From NCBI GenBank assembly GCA_900544975.1, contig UQXI01000005.1, forward strand, positions 1 through 64,000: a stretch of DNA of 64,000 bases. The letters are read 5' to 3'. The position numbers and the translations under genes were made by a program. Every line of letters starts with the position of its first letter. Position 1 is the first letter of the stretch. Shown piece by piece: positions 51,725 to 62,000 of this stretch. Under the pieces are notes generated by a model that made no database searches, had not been told where the DNA came from, and saw only the letters and a program-made list of their open reading frames with translations. The stretch comes from an uncultured Eubacteriales bacterium (GTDB taxonomy: Bacteria > Bacillota > Clostridia > Oscillospirales > Oscillospiraceae).

Positions 51725-51988
51725 CTAGACTGTATTTTGAGTGGCAAACGAAGCGTTGAGCAAGTCTCCGGCGCGTATGTGAAGGGCGTCCGCAATGTTG
51801 AATAAAATCTCCACTGAAAATGACTGGATAATGTTGGGCGCCTCTATGGAACTGAGATGGGAGCGGCTGATCCGGGCTTTTTCTGCCAATGTTTCTTGGG
51901 ACATCCCTTGCATTTTGCGAAGAGCTGCAATGGTCAGACCAAGCTCAATTAAACGGTCCCGGTGACAAAACTCCACGTCTCTGCTCAT
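51725..51988 (-). CDS. XRE-type helix-turn-helix regulator
   Basis: This 87-residue DNA-binding protein has a Cro/CI-type helix-turn-helix: IAALRKMQGMSQETLAEKARISRSHLSSIEAP at residues about 20-51, followed by a dimerising helix pair. There is no effector domain. ATG 51988 follows AAGGAG. Its promoter has direct repeats suggesting self-control. Confidence 0.88.
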   Translation of the reverse strand: MSRDVEFCHRDRLIELGLTIAALRKMQGMSQETLAEKARISRSHLSSIEAPNIIQSFSVEILFNIADALHIRAGDLLNASFATQNTV

Positions 51989-52024
51989 TGCCGCCTTCCT
52001 GCTCCTTACTTGTAGATGCAGTCT

Positions 52025-52088
52025 ATTATACGTCTGTTTGCGCCCTTTTTCAGCACGATATTTTGAGCTATTGCCTAATATCTTGAGC
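52025..52088 (-). promoter_or_regulatory. XRE operon promoter with direct-repeat operator
   Basis: On the minus strand CTGAAA (52048-52053), 17-nt spacer, TATAAT (52025-52030). Just upstream, GCTCAAAATAT (52058-52068) and GCTCAAGATAT (52078-52088) repeat at 20-nt spacing, two helical turns, as expected for an XRE operator. Confidence 0.55.
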
Positions 52089-52192
52089 AGATGTGTTTCA
52101 GCATGATTTGGATATAGAAAACCGACTGTGAATTTGGAGCAAATTTGCCTGGAGATATCTCGATGGGATTTGATCAGAGACCGCAGTAGGAT

Positions 52193-52610
52193 GCGTAGGG
52201 AACGGCCTTGGCCGTTCCGCCCGCAGGCACCCGGTCTACCAAAGATTCCCCGCTCTTGAAGCATTTTCCCGAAGGCCGTAGGGGCGGACCCATGTGTCCG
52301 CCCGTTGTGGGCAGTTGGAATTGGTGATATGTAAGTGAAGGAGGAGGTATTTCGGGGTATTGCGAATTCGCCCGAGAGGGATGAAGGCGGAAGTTGTCCC
52401 TGCCGGGCGGACACATAGGTCCGCCCCTACGGGGGGCATTCGGTTGTGCGGATTTCATTGGGGTGTTGCGAAAGGTAGCGTGGGTTTGGCGGGAGACCGT
52501 AATGGGCTATATCTGGACGATTTTGACCGTTCTGCCCTAAAGGCAGCCGGGTTACCAAAGATCTCCCGTTTCCGTACCATTTCCCCGAAGACCGTAGGGG
52601 CGGACCTATG
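52193..52610. repeat. Composite intergenic repeats, copy e and the start of copy f
   Basis: GTAGGGAACGGCCTTGGCC (second family) leads into a full GGGGCGGACC inverted-repeat element at 52278-52430. Next come a decayed second-family unit (52493-52545) and the left arm of copy f at 52594. No gene is supported; frames here come from the repeats. Confidence 0.75.
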
Positions 52611-53909
52611 TTGTCAAGGCCGGATTGTTTACAGAATGTTCGGGATGATGGTTTACAGGTCTCTGGGGTAGATCTTTCTGGAAATGAAGAGCTTTTCAGA
52701 CAAATTGATCTTAGCGATCTTGTACGCTCCATAGCATACCCGGACCTTATTCTCAGAACGAAAAAGCAGTTCCACATACTTCCCGGCAAAAGATTCGCTT
52801 AGGTAATATCTGTGCTTCTGAATGGATAAGTACCCTTTGCAGTTCACCTTGCGCAAGGTCGCACCAGCATCGTACTCCGGCTCACCCCAGGTGCTGGGCA
52901 GCTTCCGCGCGCTGGAACGGTAGTGCTTCTCCGGCACATCATAGTTAAGGGCCGCATGGGGACGCTCCACATTGTATTCCTCCCGGTAGTGGTCAAAGAT
53001 GCTCTGGGCCTCCACCAGATCTCGGATTGTGTACCGCTTCAGGACATCTTCCTTCAACGTCCGATGAAACCGTTCCTCTTTGCCCTGCGTCTGGGGGTGC
53101 AGGGCCCGGCCATGCATTGGCAGGATGCCCAGCTGCATCATCCAGATCTCATAGGGGGTATAGCCGTTGGTGTGATCTGCCCAAGGCGGTCCATTGTCTG
53201 AGAGGATGGCGTCAGGGAGCCCATATTCTGAAAATACCCGCAAAAGGCTCCGTTCTACGCTTTTCCACCGCTCATTGTCATACGCGTCCAGGCAAAGAAG
53301 CTTCCTGGAGCAGTCGTCGCTCATGGTCAGTGGGTGGCATCTCCTGCCGTCTGCCATGGCGAAGTGGCCCTTGAAATCCATTTGCCACAGCTGGTTGGGC
53401 TCCTCCTTCTGGAAACGGCGATAGGGCTTGTGGGCTTCGCTCTCCTCCGGAGAGATGCGTCCACCGCGCTTGAGGATCTCCGTTGCGGTGCTAGCCGCCG
53501 GCAAGTTTTGATAGCCTTTGTCTTGCAGATACCGTATCAGCTTCCGGCCTCCCCAGGTAGGGTGCCGCGTCCGCGCCTCCAGGATCAACGCCTCTGTCTC
53601 CGGCGGCGTCCGGTTGGGATGGCCACGCGTGGTATGGCTCCGGTCCGACAGCGGCTCCCCCGCCTGATACCGTCGCATCCACTTGTACGCCGTTGGGCGC
53701 GATATCCCCGCCTTCCGGCACAGCTCGCTAATACTATCCTCCCCGCACAGCGCCGCCAGCACGAATTCCTCTCTGCTCTGTTCCACAGTTTTCTCCTTCC
53801 AGGACATTCCTCAGCACCTCTTTCTTCTGAGCGTTGTCCTTCCATTTTACCTCGAAAACTGTAAACGATCCCCCCGGCTTTTCTGTAAATGATCATACCA
53901 GTCTATACA
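52611..53909. mobile_element. IS481-family insertion sequence
   Basis: The 1.3-kb element interrupts repeat copy f. CTATG occurs on both sides (52606-52610 and 53910-53914), giving a likely 5-bp target duplication; a 3-bp CTA with TGT-tipped ends (from 52609) is the alternative. Each end has the same pair of sites, TTTACAGA and GTTTACAG 15 nt apart (52628-52658; 53859-53889 inverted), probably transposase-binding sites. One transposase gene fills it. Confidence 0.85.
52653..53807 (-). CDS. IS481-family transposase
   Basis: The 384-residue enzyme has an N-terminal helix-turn-helix (SISELCRKAGISRPTAYKWMRRY), a linker, and an rve integrase core with DDE residues in QMDFKGHF, LSDNGPPW and QGKEERFHRTLKED. 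It is intact, with no frameshift or internal stop. ATG 53807 follows GAGGTG. Its stop lies inside the inner left-end binding site, typical of compact elements. Confidence 0.93.
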   Translation of the reverse strand: MSWKEKTVEQSREEFVLAALCGEDSISELCRKAGISRPTAYKWMRRYQAGEPLSDRSHTTRGHPNRTPPETEALILEARTRHPTWGGRKLIRYLQDKGYQNLPAASTATEILKRGGRISPEESEAHKPYRRFQKEEPNQLWQMDFKGHFAMADGRRCHPLTMSDDCSRKLLCLDAYDNERWKSVERSLLRVFSEYGLPDAILSDNGPPWADHTNGYTPYEIWMMQLGILPMHGRALHPQTQGKEERFHRTLKEDVLKRYTIRDLVEAQSIFDHYREEYNVERPHAALNYDVPEKHYRSSARKLPSTWGEPEYDAGATLRKVNCKGYLSIQKHRYYLSESFAGKYVELLFRSENKVRVCYGAYKIAKINLSEKLFISRKIYPRDL

Positions 53910-54125
53910 CTATGTGTCCGCCCGTGGTGGGCAGTTTGAATTTGTTCCACGTGGGTAAAAGGGGAATGTGTTTTGAGATGGTGCGAATTCGCCCGACAGG
54001 GATGAGAATGGGGGATGTCTCTGCCGGGCGGACACATGGGTCCGCCCCTACGGGGAAGTCGTTCGGTTGTGCGGATTTGATCGGGGTGGTGCGAATGGGA
54101 TGTGTCGGGAACGGCCTTGACTGTA
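53910..54125. repeat. Right part of GGGGCGGACC repeat copy f
   Basis: TGTCCGCCCG continues the left arm split off at 52610 by the IS. The centre GCGAATTCGC and the closing arm ending CCGCCCCTAC at 54051 complete a unit of about 154 bp. A second-family unit (GGAACGGCCTTGACTGTACCG) follows at about 54103. Confidence 0.78.
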
Positions 54126-54150
54126 CCGTTTTGTAGGAATGATGTATGGC

Positions 54151-54202
54151 AAAAAAACAGGCGAATTTGCGGCCCGATGGGGGCTGCGAATTCGCCTTTT
54201 TT
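54151..54202. terminator. Bidirectional terminator
   Basis: AGGCGAATTTGCGGCCC pairs with GGGGCTGCGAATTCGCCT (small mismatches), with an A run before and TTTTTT after. It would end the minus-strand ArsR-type gene. Confidence 0.75.
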
Positions 54203-54263
54203 ATTGGGTGCGGTGTTCGGGGGAAGGGCTGGATGTGGCAGGGGTCGATGGGGGCGTGGAATG

Positions 54264-55307
54264 TCACAGGAGGCAATGGTCCAGTTCCTGAATGAAGCGG
54301 CGGAGGGTGGGGGAATTCAGGGTGTAATACGTACTGGTACCCCGCTTGGTGGTGGTGACGAAGCCTTCGTTGGTCAGGAGGTTCATGTGATGAGAGATGG
54401 TGGCAGGGGCCAGGCCCAATTTTTCGGAGATGTCCTGGCCGTTGCACTCCCCGGATTTCAGGGAGCGGAGAATTTCCAACCGGCTTTTGTCGCCAATGGA
54501 TTTGAGCCGACTCACCAAGCTGGAGGACTGGTCCGAATACTTCTGGATGAGATTGGTGAGAAGCTCATAATATACCCCGAAATAAATATGGGAATCTGAA
54601 AAATCCCAGCTGAGGCCGTGAAAGCCCATGAGGCAGGGATACACGGTAATTACCTCGGACTGTGTGGTGATGTTCAGATTGTGGAATATCCGACTGGGGT
54701 CGTCTCCGATTTGGGTTTCGGCATAGGCGGCGGTTTGGCGGCACAGGGCGGTGACATCCGGCAGGTGCTCCAGGAACAGGCCGGTGGCTTTGCGCAGGAT
54801 CACGTCCAACTCCTCCAGGTATTCGTCCATGGAGTAATACAGGGCGGTGCAGACCCACTTCACATCTTCGGTGCAGCCGTTTTTCATGAGAAACTGAATG
54901 AGTTCATCTGTGCAGGTGACGTGGTCCAGAGAGTCGTCCGGTACGTCCAGGAACCGGCACAGGATTAGATTCACAGATTGCGGCGTTTGGGCGCCATACT
55001 GGCTTCCGCGCTTCATGGCATTGTACAGGGACCAGGCCAGGGAGTTGAGCGCGCCGTTTCGAGCAGTGAAGAAAAAGCGGAGGCGATCTTCTTGGACGGC
55101 CAGGTTGGAGTTGACGTAGGTCTCAACCTCTGCAAGGGGCTGCAGCAGGGGCTCCAGCTCGAAAAGTGGGATGTCGTATTTTTCCGAGAGGTAGTGGCAG
55201 ACCTCGTCCACATTGTGCTGAATGTCGAGGCCGGGGCGGAAGCGCCGCTCCAGGAGGAAGATGCATTCGGCTTCCGGGCAGATGCGGGTTGAAAATTGGA
55301 TGTTCAT
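54264..55307 (-). CDS. ArsR-type regulator with long N-terminal domain
   Basis: The 347-residue protein has a C-terminal winged helix (about residues 260-345: IGDKSRLEILRSLKSGECNGQDISEKLGLAPATISHHMNLLTNEGFV, TKRGTSTYYTL). A roughly 250-residue N-terminal helical region of unknown ligand precedes it. No metal-binding ELCVCDL motif is seen, so it is not a classical ArsR/SmtB sensor. Start ATG 55307 follows AAGGGG. It is monocistronic; targets are unknown. Confidence 0.82.
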   Translation of the reverse strand: MNIQFSTRICPEAECIFLLERRFRPGLDIQHNVDEVCHYLSEKYDIPLFELEPLLQPLAEVETYVNSNLAVQEDRLRFFFTARNGALNSLAWSLYNAMKRGSQYGAQTPQSVNLILCRFLDVPDDSLDHVTCTDELIQFLMKNGCTEDVKWVCTALYYSMDEYLEELDVILRKATGLFLEHLPDVTALCRQTAAYAETQIGDDPSRIFHNLNITTQSEVITVYPCLMGFHGLSWDFSDSHIYFGVYYELLTNLIQKYSDQSSSLVSRLKSIGDKSRLEILRSLKSGECNGQDISEKLGLAPATISHHMNLLTNEGFVTTTKRGTSTYYTLNSPTLRRFIQELDHCLL

Positions 55308-55355
55308 GGGAGACCCCTTTTCTTTCACTGTTTCGATTTCTGGCGGTGTCAGACG

Positions 55356-55660
55356 GTAGGGGCGCACATTGTGCGCCCGGGTGGAAAGCTTGCTGGTTTT
55401 CCGGTGTATGCCGAATATGTGGCGCAGACTGGCGGGCGCACACTGTGCGCCCCTACGGGGTGCGGGTGAGATGAGAGACGGCTGGAGCCGGGTGGCAGGA
55501 CGGAGTGTGCCTGTAGGGGCGCACATTGTGCGCCCGGGTGGAAAGCCTGCTGGTTTTCCGATGTTTGTCAAATGTGTGGTGCCGGCGGGCGGGCGCACAC
55601 TGTGCGCCCCTACGGGGTGCGGATGAGATGAGAGACAGGGTGGAGTGTGCCCCTACGGGG
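55356..55660. repeat. GGGGCGCAC inverted-repeat units in tandem
   Basis: Two units of about 122 bp start at 55356 and 55513, a period of 157 bp. Each opens GTAGGGGCGCACATTGTGCG and closes with its inverse, GCGCACACTGTGCGCCCCTAC. The middles share TGGAAAGC.TGCTGGTTTTCCG. A fragment CCCCTACGGGGTG follows at 55650. The plan is that of the GGGGCGGACC family with one base changed in each arm. Confidence 0.8.
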
Positions 55661-55933
55661 TGTGGTTGCGTGATATTTCGACTGATATGGAACAAGTACA
55701 TTGTAGTCCGTTTTTTTGCGAGTGTCAAGTCTTACTTTTGCGGTGAGTATCGAAGAATAAATGAGAAGCAGGGTATCAGATATCTTTGAAAATAGCTAGG
55801 TTTTGCCCCCAAAACCCCCGAGAATCAAGGGAAAATAGGGAAATTCGGAGAGACACTGGAGAAGTAGGCTGGTACTCGCCGCCGTTCCTTCCATAGAAAT
55901 CTAAAAAAATTTCGAAAAAAATGGAAGAAGCTA

Positions 55934-55962
55934 TTGCGCTTTTCGATTTGATGTGCTAGAAT
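55934..55962 (+). promoter_or_regulatory. Promoter of the surface protease
   Basis: TTGCGC, 17-nt spacer, TAGAAT, 60 nt before the ATG, in an AT-rich stretch. Confidence 0.6.
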
Positions 55963-56021
55963 ACACCCACAGCGAAGCTGGCTTCGCATAAAATTTAACA
56001 CAGCAGAAAGGAAGACAGACG

Positions 56022-59000
56022 ATGAAGAAAAGACTACTGGCATGTCTCTTGATCCTGTCCCTCCTGGCCACTGGCTTGGGCTTTGTCCCGGCGGTGCAGG
56101 CGGCGGAAGATGGGATCTCCGCGCAATGGACAACCAAAGAAAACCTGGCCCCTGCGGACCAGGAAGTCATGCTCCGTCCGGAGAAGGGCGACCTCTCAGA
56201 GGATAGCGCCCTGGAAATCACTGGCGAGAGCAACCGGTATCAGGACAGCGACATGGTCACTGTCATTGTAGAATTGGAAGACGCCCCCCTCGCGGAGGCT
56301 GCTCCCACCGATGTGAAGAGCTTTGCAGCCTCCACCCAGGGTGTGGCCCTGGAGCGGGAATTGCGGAGCACCCAGGACACCATCAAGGCGGAGATCCGCT
56401 CCTGGAGCGGCGCGGTTTCCACCCAGTCTGTGAACGGCGCTTCCGACCTGGAGTACTCCTACACCACCGTCCTCAACGGCTTCTCCATGAAGATGCCCTA
56501 TGGCGACATCGCCCGGGCCCGGGAGCTGGACGGGGTGAAGCGGATCTTCGTGGCGGAGCAGTACAGCCTGCCCACCACCTTCGGCGAAGACGAGTACACC
56601 ATCTCCATGACCAGCTCCACCGGCATGGTGGGCGCCGACAAGGCCAACACCCTGGGCTATGACGGCACCGGCACCATCGTGGCCATTCTGGATACCGGCT
56701 TTATGCAGAATCATGAGGCCTTCTCCGTGATGCCCACCGATGGCAAGTACACCAAGAGCGACATTGCCAACCTGCTGAAGGGCAAGCTGTCCTGCGGCGT
56801 GACCAATGCCGACGAGGTGTATGTGAACGAAAAGGCGCCCTTCGCCTTTGACTACGCCCATGGCGATACCAACGCTGAGGCGGTGGGGCAGTCCCACGGC
56901 GTTCACGTGGCTGGTACTGTGGCCGGTAACAACGGCGACGACTTCCAGGGTGTGGCTCCCAATGCCCAGCTCATGATCATGAAGATCTTTGCGGACAACT
57001 CCGGCTCCACCGGTGATGATATCATCCTGGCCGGTCTGGACGACGCCGTGAAGCTGGGCGCGGACTCCATCAACATGTCCCTGGGTTCTCCTGCCGGCTT
57101 TACCGAGTACGGCGACGAGGACGAAGAGGAGACCGACGGTTATCTCACCTATTATGGCGTGTATACCCGTGCGGAAGAAGCCGGCGTCAGCCTCATGATC
57201 GCTGCCGGTAACGAAACCTCCTCTACTTACTACAATCCCTCCGGCACCCAGCTGTCCCTGGCCCAGTATCCCGACAGCGCCATTGTGGCCTCTCCCTCCA
57301 CTCTGGCGGCTGCCATGAGCGTGGCCTCTGTGGACAATGCGGGCTACTACAAAAATCATATTCAGCTGGCTGACGGCTCCCGTTTTGCTTACAACGACGC
57401 TGCCGACTACAACACCCAGTCGTACTATAATATTCTGGAGACGTTGGACGGCAAGACCCTGGAATATGTGCCCATCTCCGGTCTGGGCGAAGAGGCCGAC
57501 TTTGATGGCCTGGATCTCACCGGCAAAGTGGCCCTGATCGTCCGCGGCACCATTAACTTTGATGTGAAGGCCGCCAATGCCGCCGCGGCTGGCGCTGTGG
57601 CTGCCATCATTTACAACAACGCTGCCGACGGCGCCTTTACCCCGGCTCTGACCAATTACACCATCCCGGTCATCGGCATCTCCAAAGAAGCCGGTGAGGC
57701 CATGGTTGCCGCTGCCACGAAGACCGTCAGCTTCTCTGCGGACTACTACGGCAAGGCAGAAAACCCCACAGGATACCAGATCAGCTCCTTCAGCAGCATC
57801 GGCCCGGCTCCGGATCTCACCATCAAGCCGGAGATCTCTGCCCCCGGCGGCCTGATTGTCTCTTCTGTCCTGGGCAGCAACGATGCTTATGAGGCCATGT
57901 CCGGTACGTCTATGGCGACGCCCCATATGGCTGGTGAGGCGGCTGTCCTGCGGCAGTACCTGAAGGAGACCTATTCCACCATGTCCAACAGCGACTTGGG
58001 CGAGCTGGCCACCAGCCTGCTCATGTCTACCGCCGTTCCCTCTTTGGACAATGGCAGCGGCACCTACTTCTCCGTCCGCCGTCAGGGCGCTGGCGTGGCC
58101 AATGTGTACAACGCCATCCTGTCCGGCGCATACCTCAGCGTGGAAGGCTCCAACCGGCCCAAGGCCGAGGTGGGCTCCAGCAAGGACGGTTCCTTTACTT
58201 ACACCGCCACGGTTCACAACCTGACGGGCGAAGCCAAGACCTATTCCGTGGACACTGCCGCTCTGGTAGAGACCATTACCGAGATTGACGGGATCAACTA
58301 TATGGCCAACTCCGAGAAGCAGCTCTCCTCCAGTGAGGTGAACGTGAGCTACACCGGCCTCACCGGCGGCAAGATCACTGTGGCTGCCAACGGCACTGCT
58401 ACCTTCACTGTGAAGGTGCAGCTGACAGCCAGCGGCAAGAAGTACCTGAACGACAACTTCACCAACGGCTCCTATGTGGAGGGCTTCACCTTCCTGACCG
58501 CCGAAGACGAGGATGGCATCAGCCTCAGCGTTCCCTTCCTGGGCTTCTACGGCGATTGGGGCGCCCTGGATCTGTATGACGCAGACCCCGGTAGCCCGGT
58601 GCAGCAGATGCTGGGCACCGCTCTGGTTGACCTGGACAATGCGGGCAGCGGCTATTTTGTGGGTGTGAACAACACCAGCCAGACCTACAATGAGAGTAAG
58701 ATGGCCTATGCTCCCCGCCGTGGCAACCGGCAGCTATCTGCCCGGATCAGCTTCCTGCGGAACGCGACCGACGTCCAGCAGACCATTACCGACGAAAAGG
58801 GCAATGTGGTATTCGACACCGGCAATCTGGGCTGGGCACGGAAGACCTACGGTGCAGTCACTCAGATGGGAATTCAGTATACTGCAATGCTCTATACCCC
58901 CGGCTGGCATGGTCAGCTGATGAAAGACGGCGTAAATGACGCAGGCGATTGGGCGCCCGATAGCCAGTGGTATACCTATACCATTAAAGCGACCCCAGTT

Positions 59001-62000
59001 GGCTCCAATGTGCCCCAGACCAAGGAATTTAAGTTCTACCTGGACAACACCCGTCCCACGGTAGAGGACATCCAACTTTACGAAGAGGATGGCAATGTCT
59101 ACCTCAGCTGTGTGGTTTCCGATAACTTCTACGTCCAGCGGATTCGCGTGATCGACAGCACCCAGGAATATTGGTATCTGGCTGAGGCGGATGCCTTTGA
59201 CCAGATCACGGAGACCGGCGCCAAGACTCGGGTGACCATGGACGTGACGGAGCTGGCTTCTGAGCTGGCCAGCGACGGCAAGAACCCCGGCCGTGTAGGC
59301 CTCCTGCTGGAGGACGTGGCTTACAACCAGAGCTTGACCTTTGTGGACATTGGCCCCCAGAGCATGACCCTGGAGAGCGTCAACGTGGAGGTTGGCGAGA
59401 GCAAGCAGATTGCCGTCTCCATCAAGCCCGAGCGGATGGCAGACAGCAAGCTCACCTGGAACTCCCAGGATACGTCTGTCGCCAAGGTGGACGCAAACGG
59501 TGTGGTCACCGGTGTGGCCGACGGCGAAACCATGATCACTGCCACAGCAGTTTCCGGCCTCAAGGCCTATGCCAAGGTCAAGGTGGGCAAGGGCGCCCCG
59601 GTGCTCCTCACCTATGGCGAGGCGCCCCAGCTGAACGACCGGTTCCAGACGGAAGACGGCTTCTGCTGGAAGGTCATTGGACCTGACAGCGTCCAGCTCC
59701 TGGTGGACCAGAACAGAGCCAGCTCCTATGCGGCCAGCTATGCAAATATTTCCGGCGATGTTGTGATTCCTTCCACCGTGGCATACGGCGGCAAGACCTT
59801 CCGGGTGACTTCCATTGGCTACCAGGCCTTCTACAGCAACCGGGGCATCACCTCTGTGGTGATTCCCGAGGGTGTGACCGACGTGGGCTATAGCGCGTTC
59901 TTCATGTGCATGTCTCTGGCCAAGGTCTCTCTGCCGGACACCCTGGAGCATGTGGATACCTATGCGTTCAATACCTTTATTGCCACAGAGATTGACAAGA
60001 TCCCTGCCAACATTCAGTGGATTGGTGAATCTGCCTTCCAGAAGGCCAAGATTTCCAAGCTGGATCTGCCGGAGGGGCTGACCCACATCGGCAACAAGGC
60101 GTTCATGAACTCCTCGGTAGAGTCTTTGACCCTGCCTGAGAGCGTTACCGAGTATGGCGATCACATCTTCTATGGCAGCCAGAACCTGTCTTATGTGGAG
60201 CTGCCTGCCAATATGAAGGAGATTCCCATGGGCATTTTCTGGGACTGCAAGTCTCTGAAGCGCATCAACCTCCCCAACGGCCTGGAGAAGATCGGCAATG
60301 CGTCCTTCTATGGCTCCGGTCTGGAGAAGCTTACCATTCCTGCCTCTGTGAAGGTCATTGACGACTGGGCCTTTGCCTGGCTGACCAGCATGGAGACCAT
60401 CGACATCCCCGATACAGTGGAGACCATTGGCTTTAATGCGTACATTTATTGCAAGGGCGTCAAGACCATCAACATAGGCTCCGGTGTGAAGACCATTGGC
60501 AAAGATGGTTTCCGCACCTGGAACCTGGAGCTGGGGGAGGCCCCTGTGATGAATGTCAAGACCGAGGCCACCGCCACCGCCCTGCGCCGCAGCGGCTACG
60601 GCCAGGAGATTCTCCTGAACGGCGTGCCCTATACCGGTTACAATGGCGTCAGCTTTACGGACGGCCTCTTCTCTTACATGCCCATTTCCGATACAGAGGT
60701 CCAGGTTGTGGGCTTCAATGATCAGACAGGTGAGACAGACATTACCATGCCTGCTGAGGTCTACTGCGAAGGCGATGACCGGACGTATACCGTCACCAGC
60801 ATCAAGGAGCGTACCTTCTTCAAGAACCAGAGCGTCTTTAAGTTAACCCTCCCCGATACCATTGAGGAGGCAGGCGAGCGGGCCTTTGACCAGATGTTCA
60901 ATGTCTGCGAAGTGAACATTCCCAAGAACCTGAAAGATGTGGGCTATCAGGCCTTTGGCTACTTCGGATGGGATGCAAAGTCCATTGGATTGCAGTTCAA
61001 TCTGGATCAGGTTCTGGAGATTCCCGGCACTGTGGAATCCTGGGGTGATTGCGGCTTTGCCGGCAACATGCACAAGGCTATTGTGGTTGGCGAAGGTGTG
61101 GAGTCCATTGGTAACTACGGCCTGGCCGCCAACTACAAAGCTACCTCTGTGACCCTGCCCTCTACCTTGAAGCAGATTAACAACTTTGCATTCCAGGGCT
61201 GTAAGAGCCTGACCTCCATTGAGATTCCGGACGGTGTCACCTTCATTGGCGACGGTGCTTTTAGTGAGGTTCCTCTGGAGTCCATCCAGCTGCCGGAAGG
61301 CCTGACCTACATCGGCCGCCAGGCTCTGGGCGCTTACGTTTACAATTCCGATTACACAGCGCAGTACTGGGTTGGCCCTGCGTATGTAGAGCTGAATGGC
61401 GCGCTGAATTATCTGGGCTACAACGCCTTCCGGCCCGATGCCGAGATCGTGGCAGTGCTGAACAGCCAGCGGAACATGGTCGTGGCCTCCAGCGATCTGG
61501 AGAAGCTGCCCACCGTGGTTTGGGACGGCAAGACCGACATCCCCTTCAACGATGGCTCTTACATTCCCGCCGGTAAGACCGTCACCGTGACCGGCGACGT
61601 GGTCATTGATGGCAAGCTGACCATTGAGGGCAAGCTGATTGTGGAGCCCAACGCCACCCTCACCATCACGGAAGACGCCGTGATCGTTGGCGAAGAGAAC
61701 ATCGAGTATAAGACTTGCAATGGCGGCGAGGGCTGCTACAGCAAGGCCTTCACCGATCTGAACACCAACGCCTGGTATCATGCCTACACCGATTACGTCA
61801 TCGCCCACGGCCTCATGAATGGCGTCAGCGACACCCGGTTTGCTCCCAATGCCCAGTTGACCCGTGGCATGCTGGTGACGACCCTGTACCGTCTGGCTGG
61901 CGAACCCGAAGTGACCGAGGCAGCCACCTTCACCGATGTGGCGGAGAACCAGTATTACACCGACGCCATTGCCTGGGCAGAGGATGTGGGCATTGCTCAG

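Noticed and set aside
52236..52671. Several open frames with products such as VGADLCVRPAG or GRTHRSAPTG
   Set aside because: They arise from the GGGGCGGACC repeats read in different frames, occur at every repeat copy, and lack ribosome sites.
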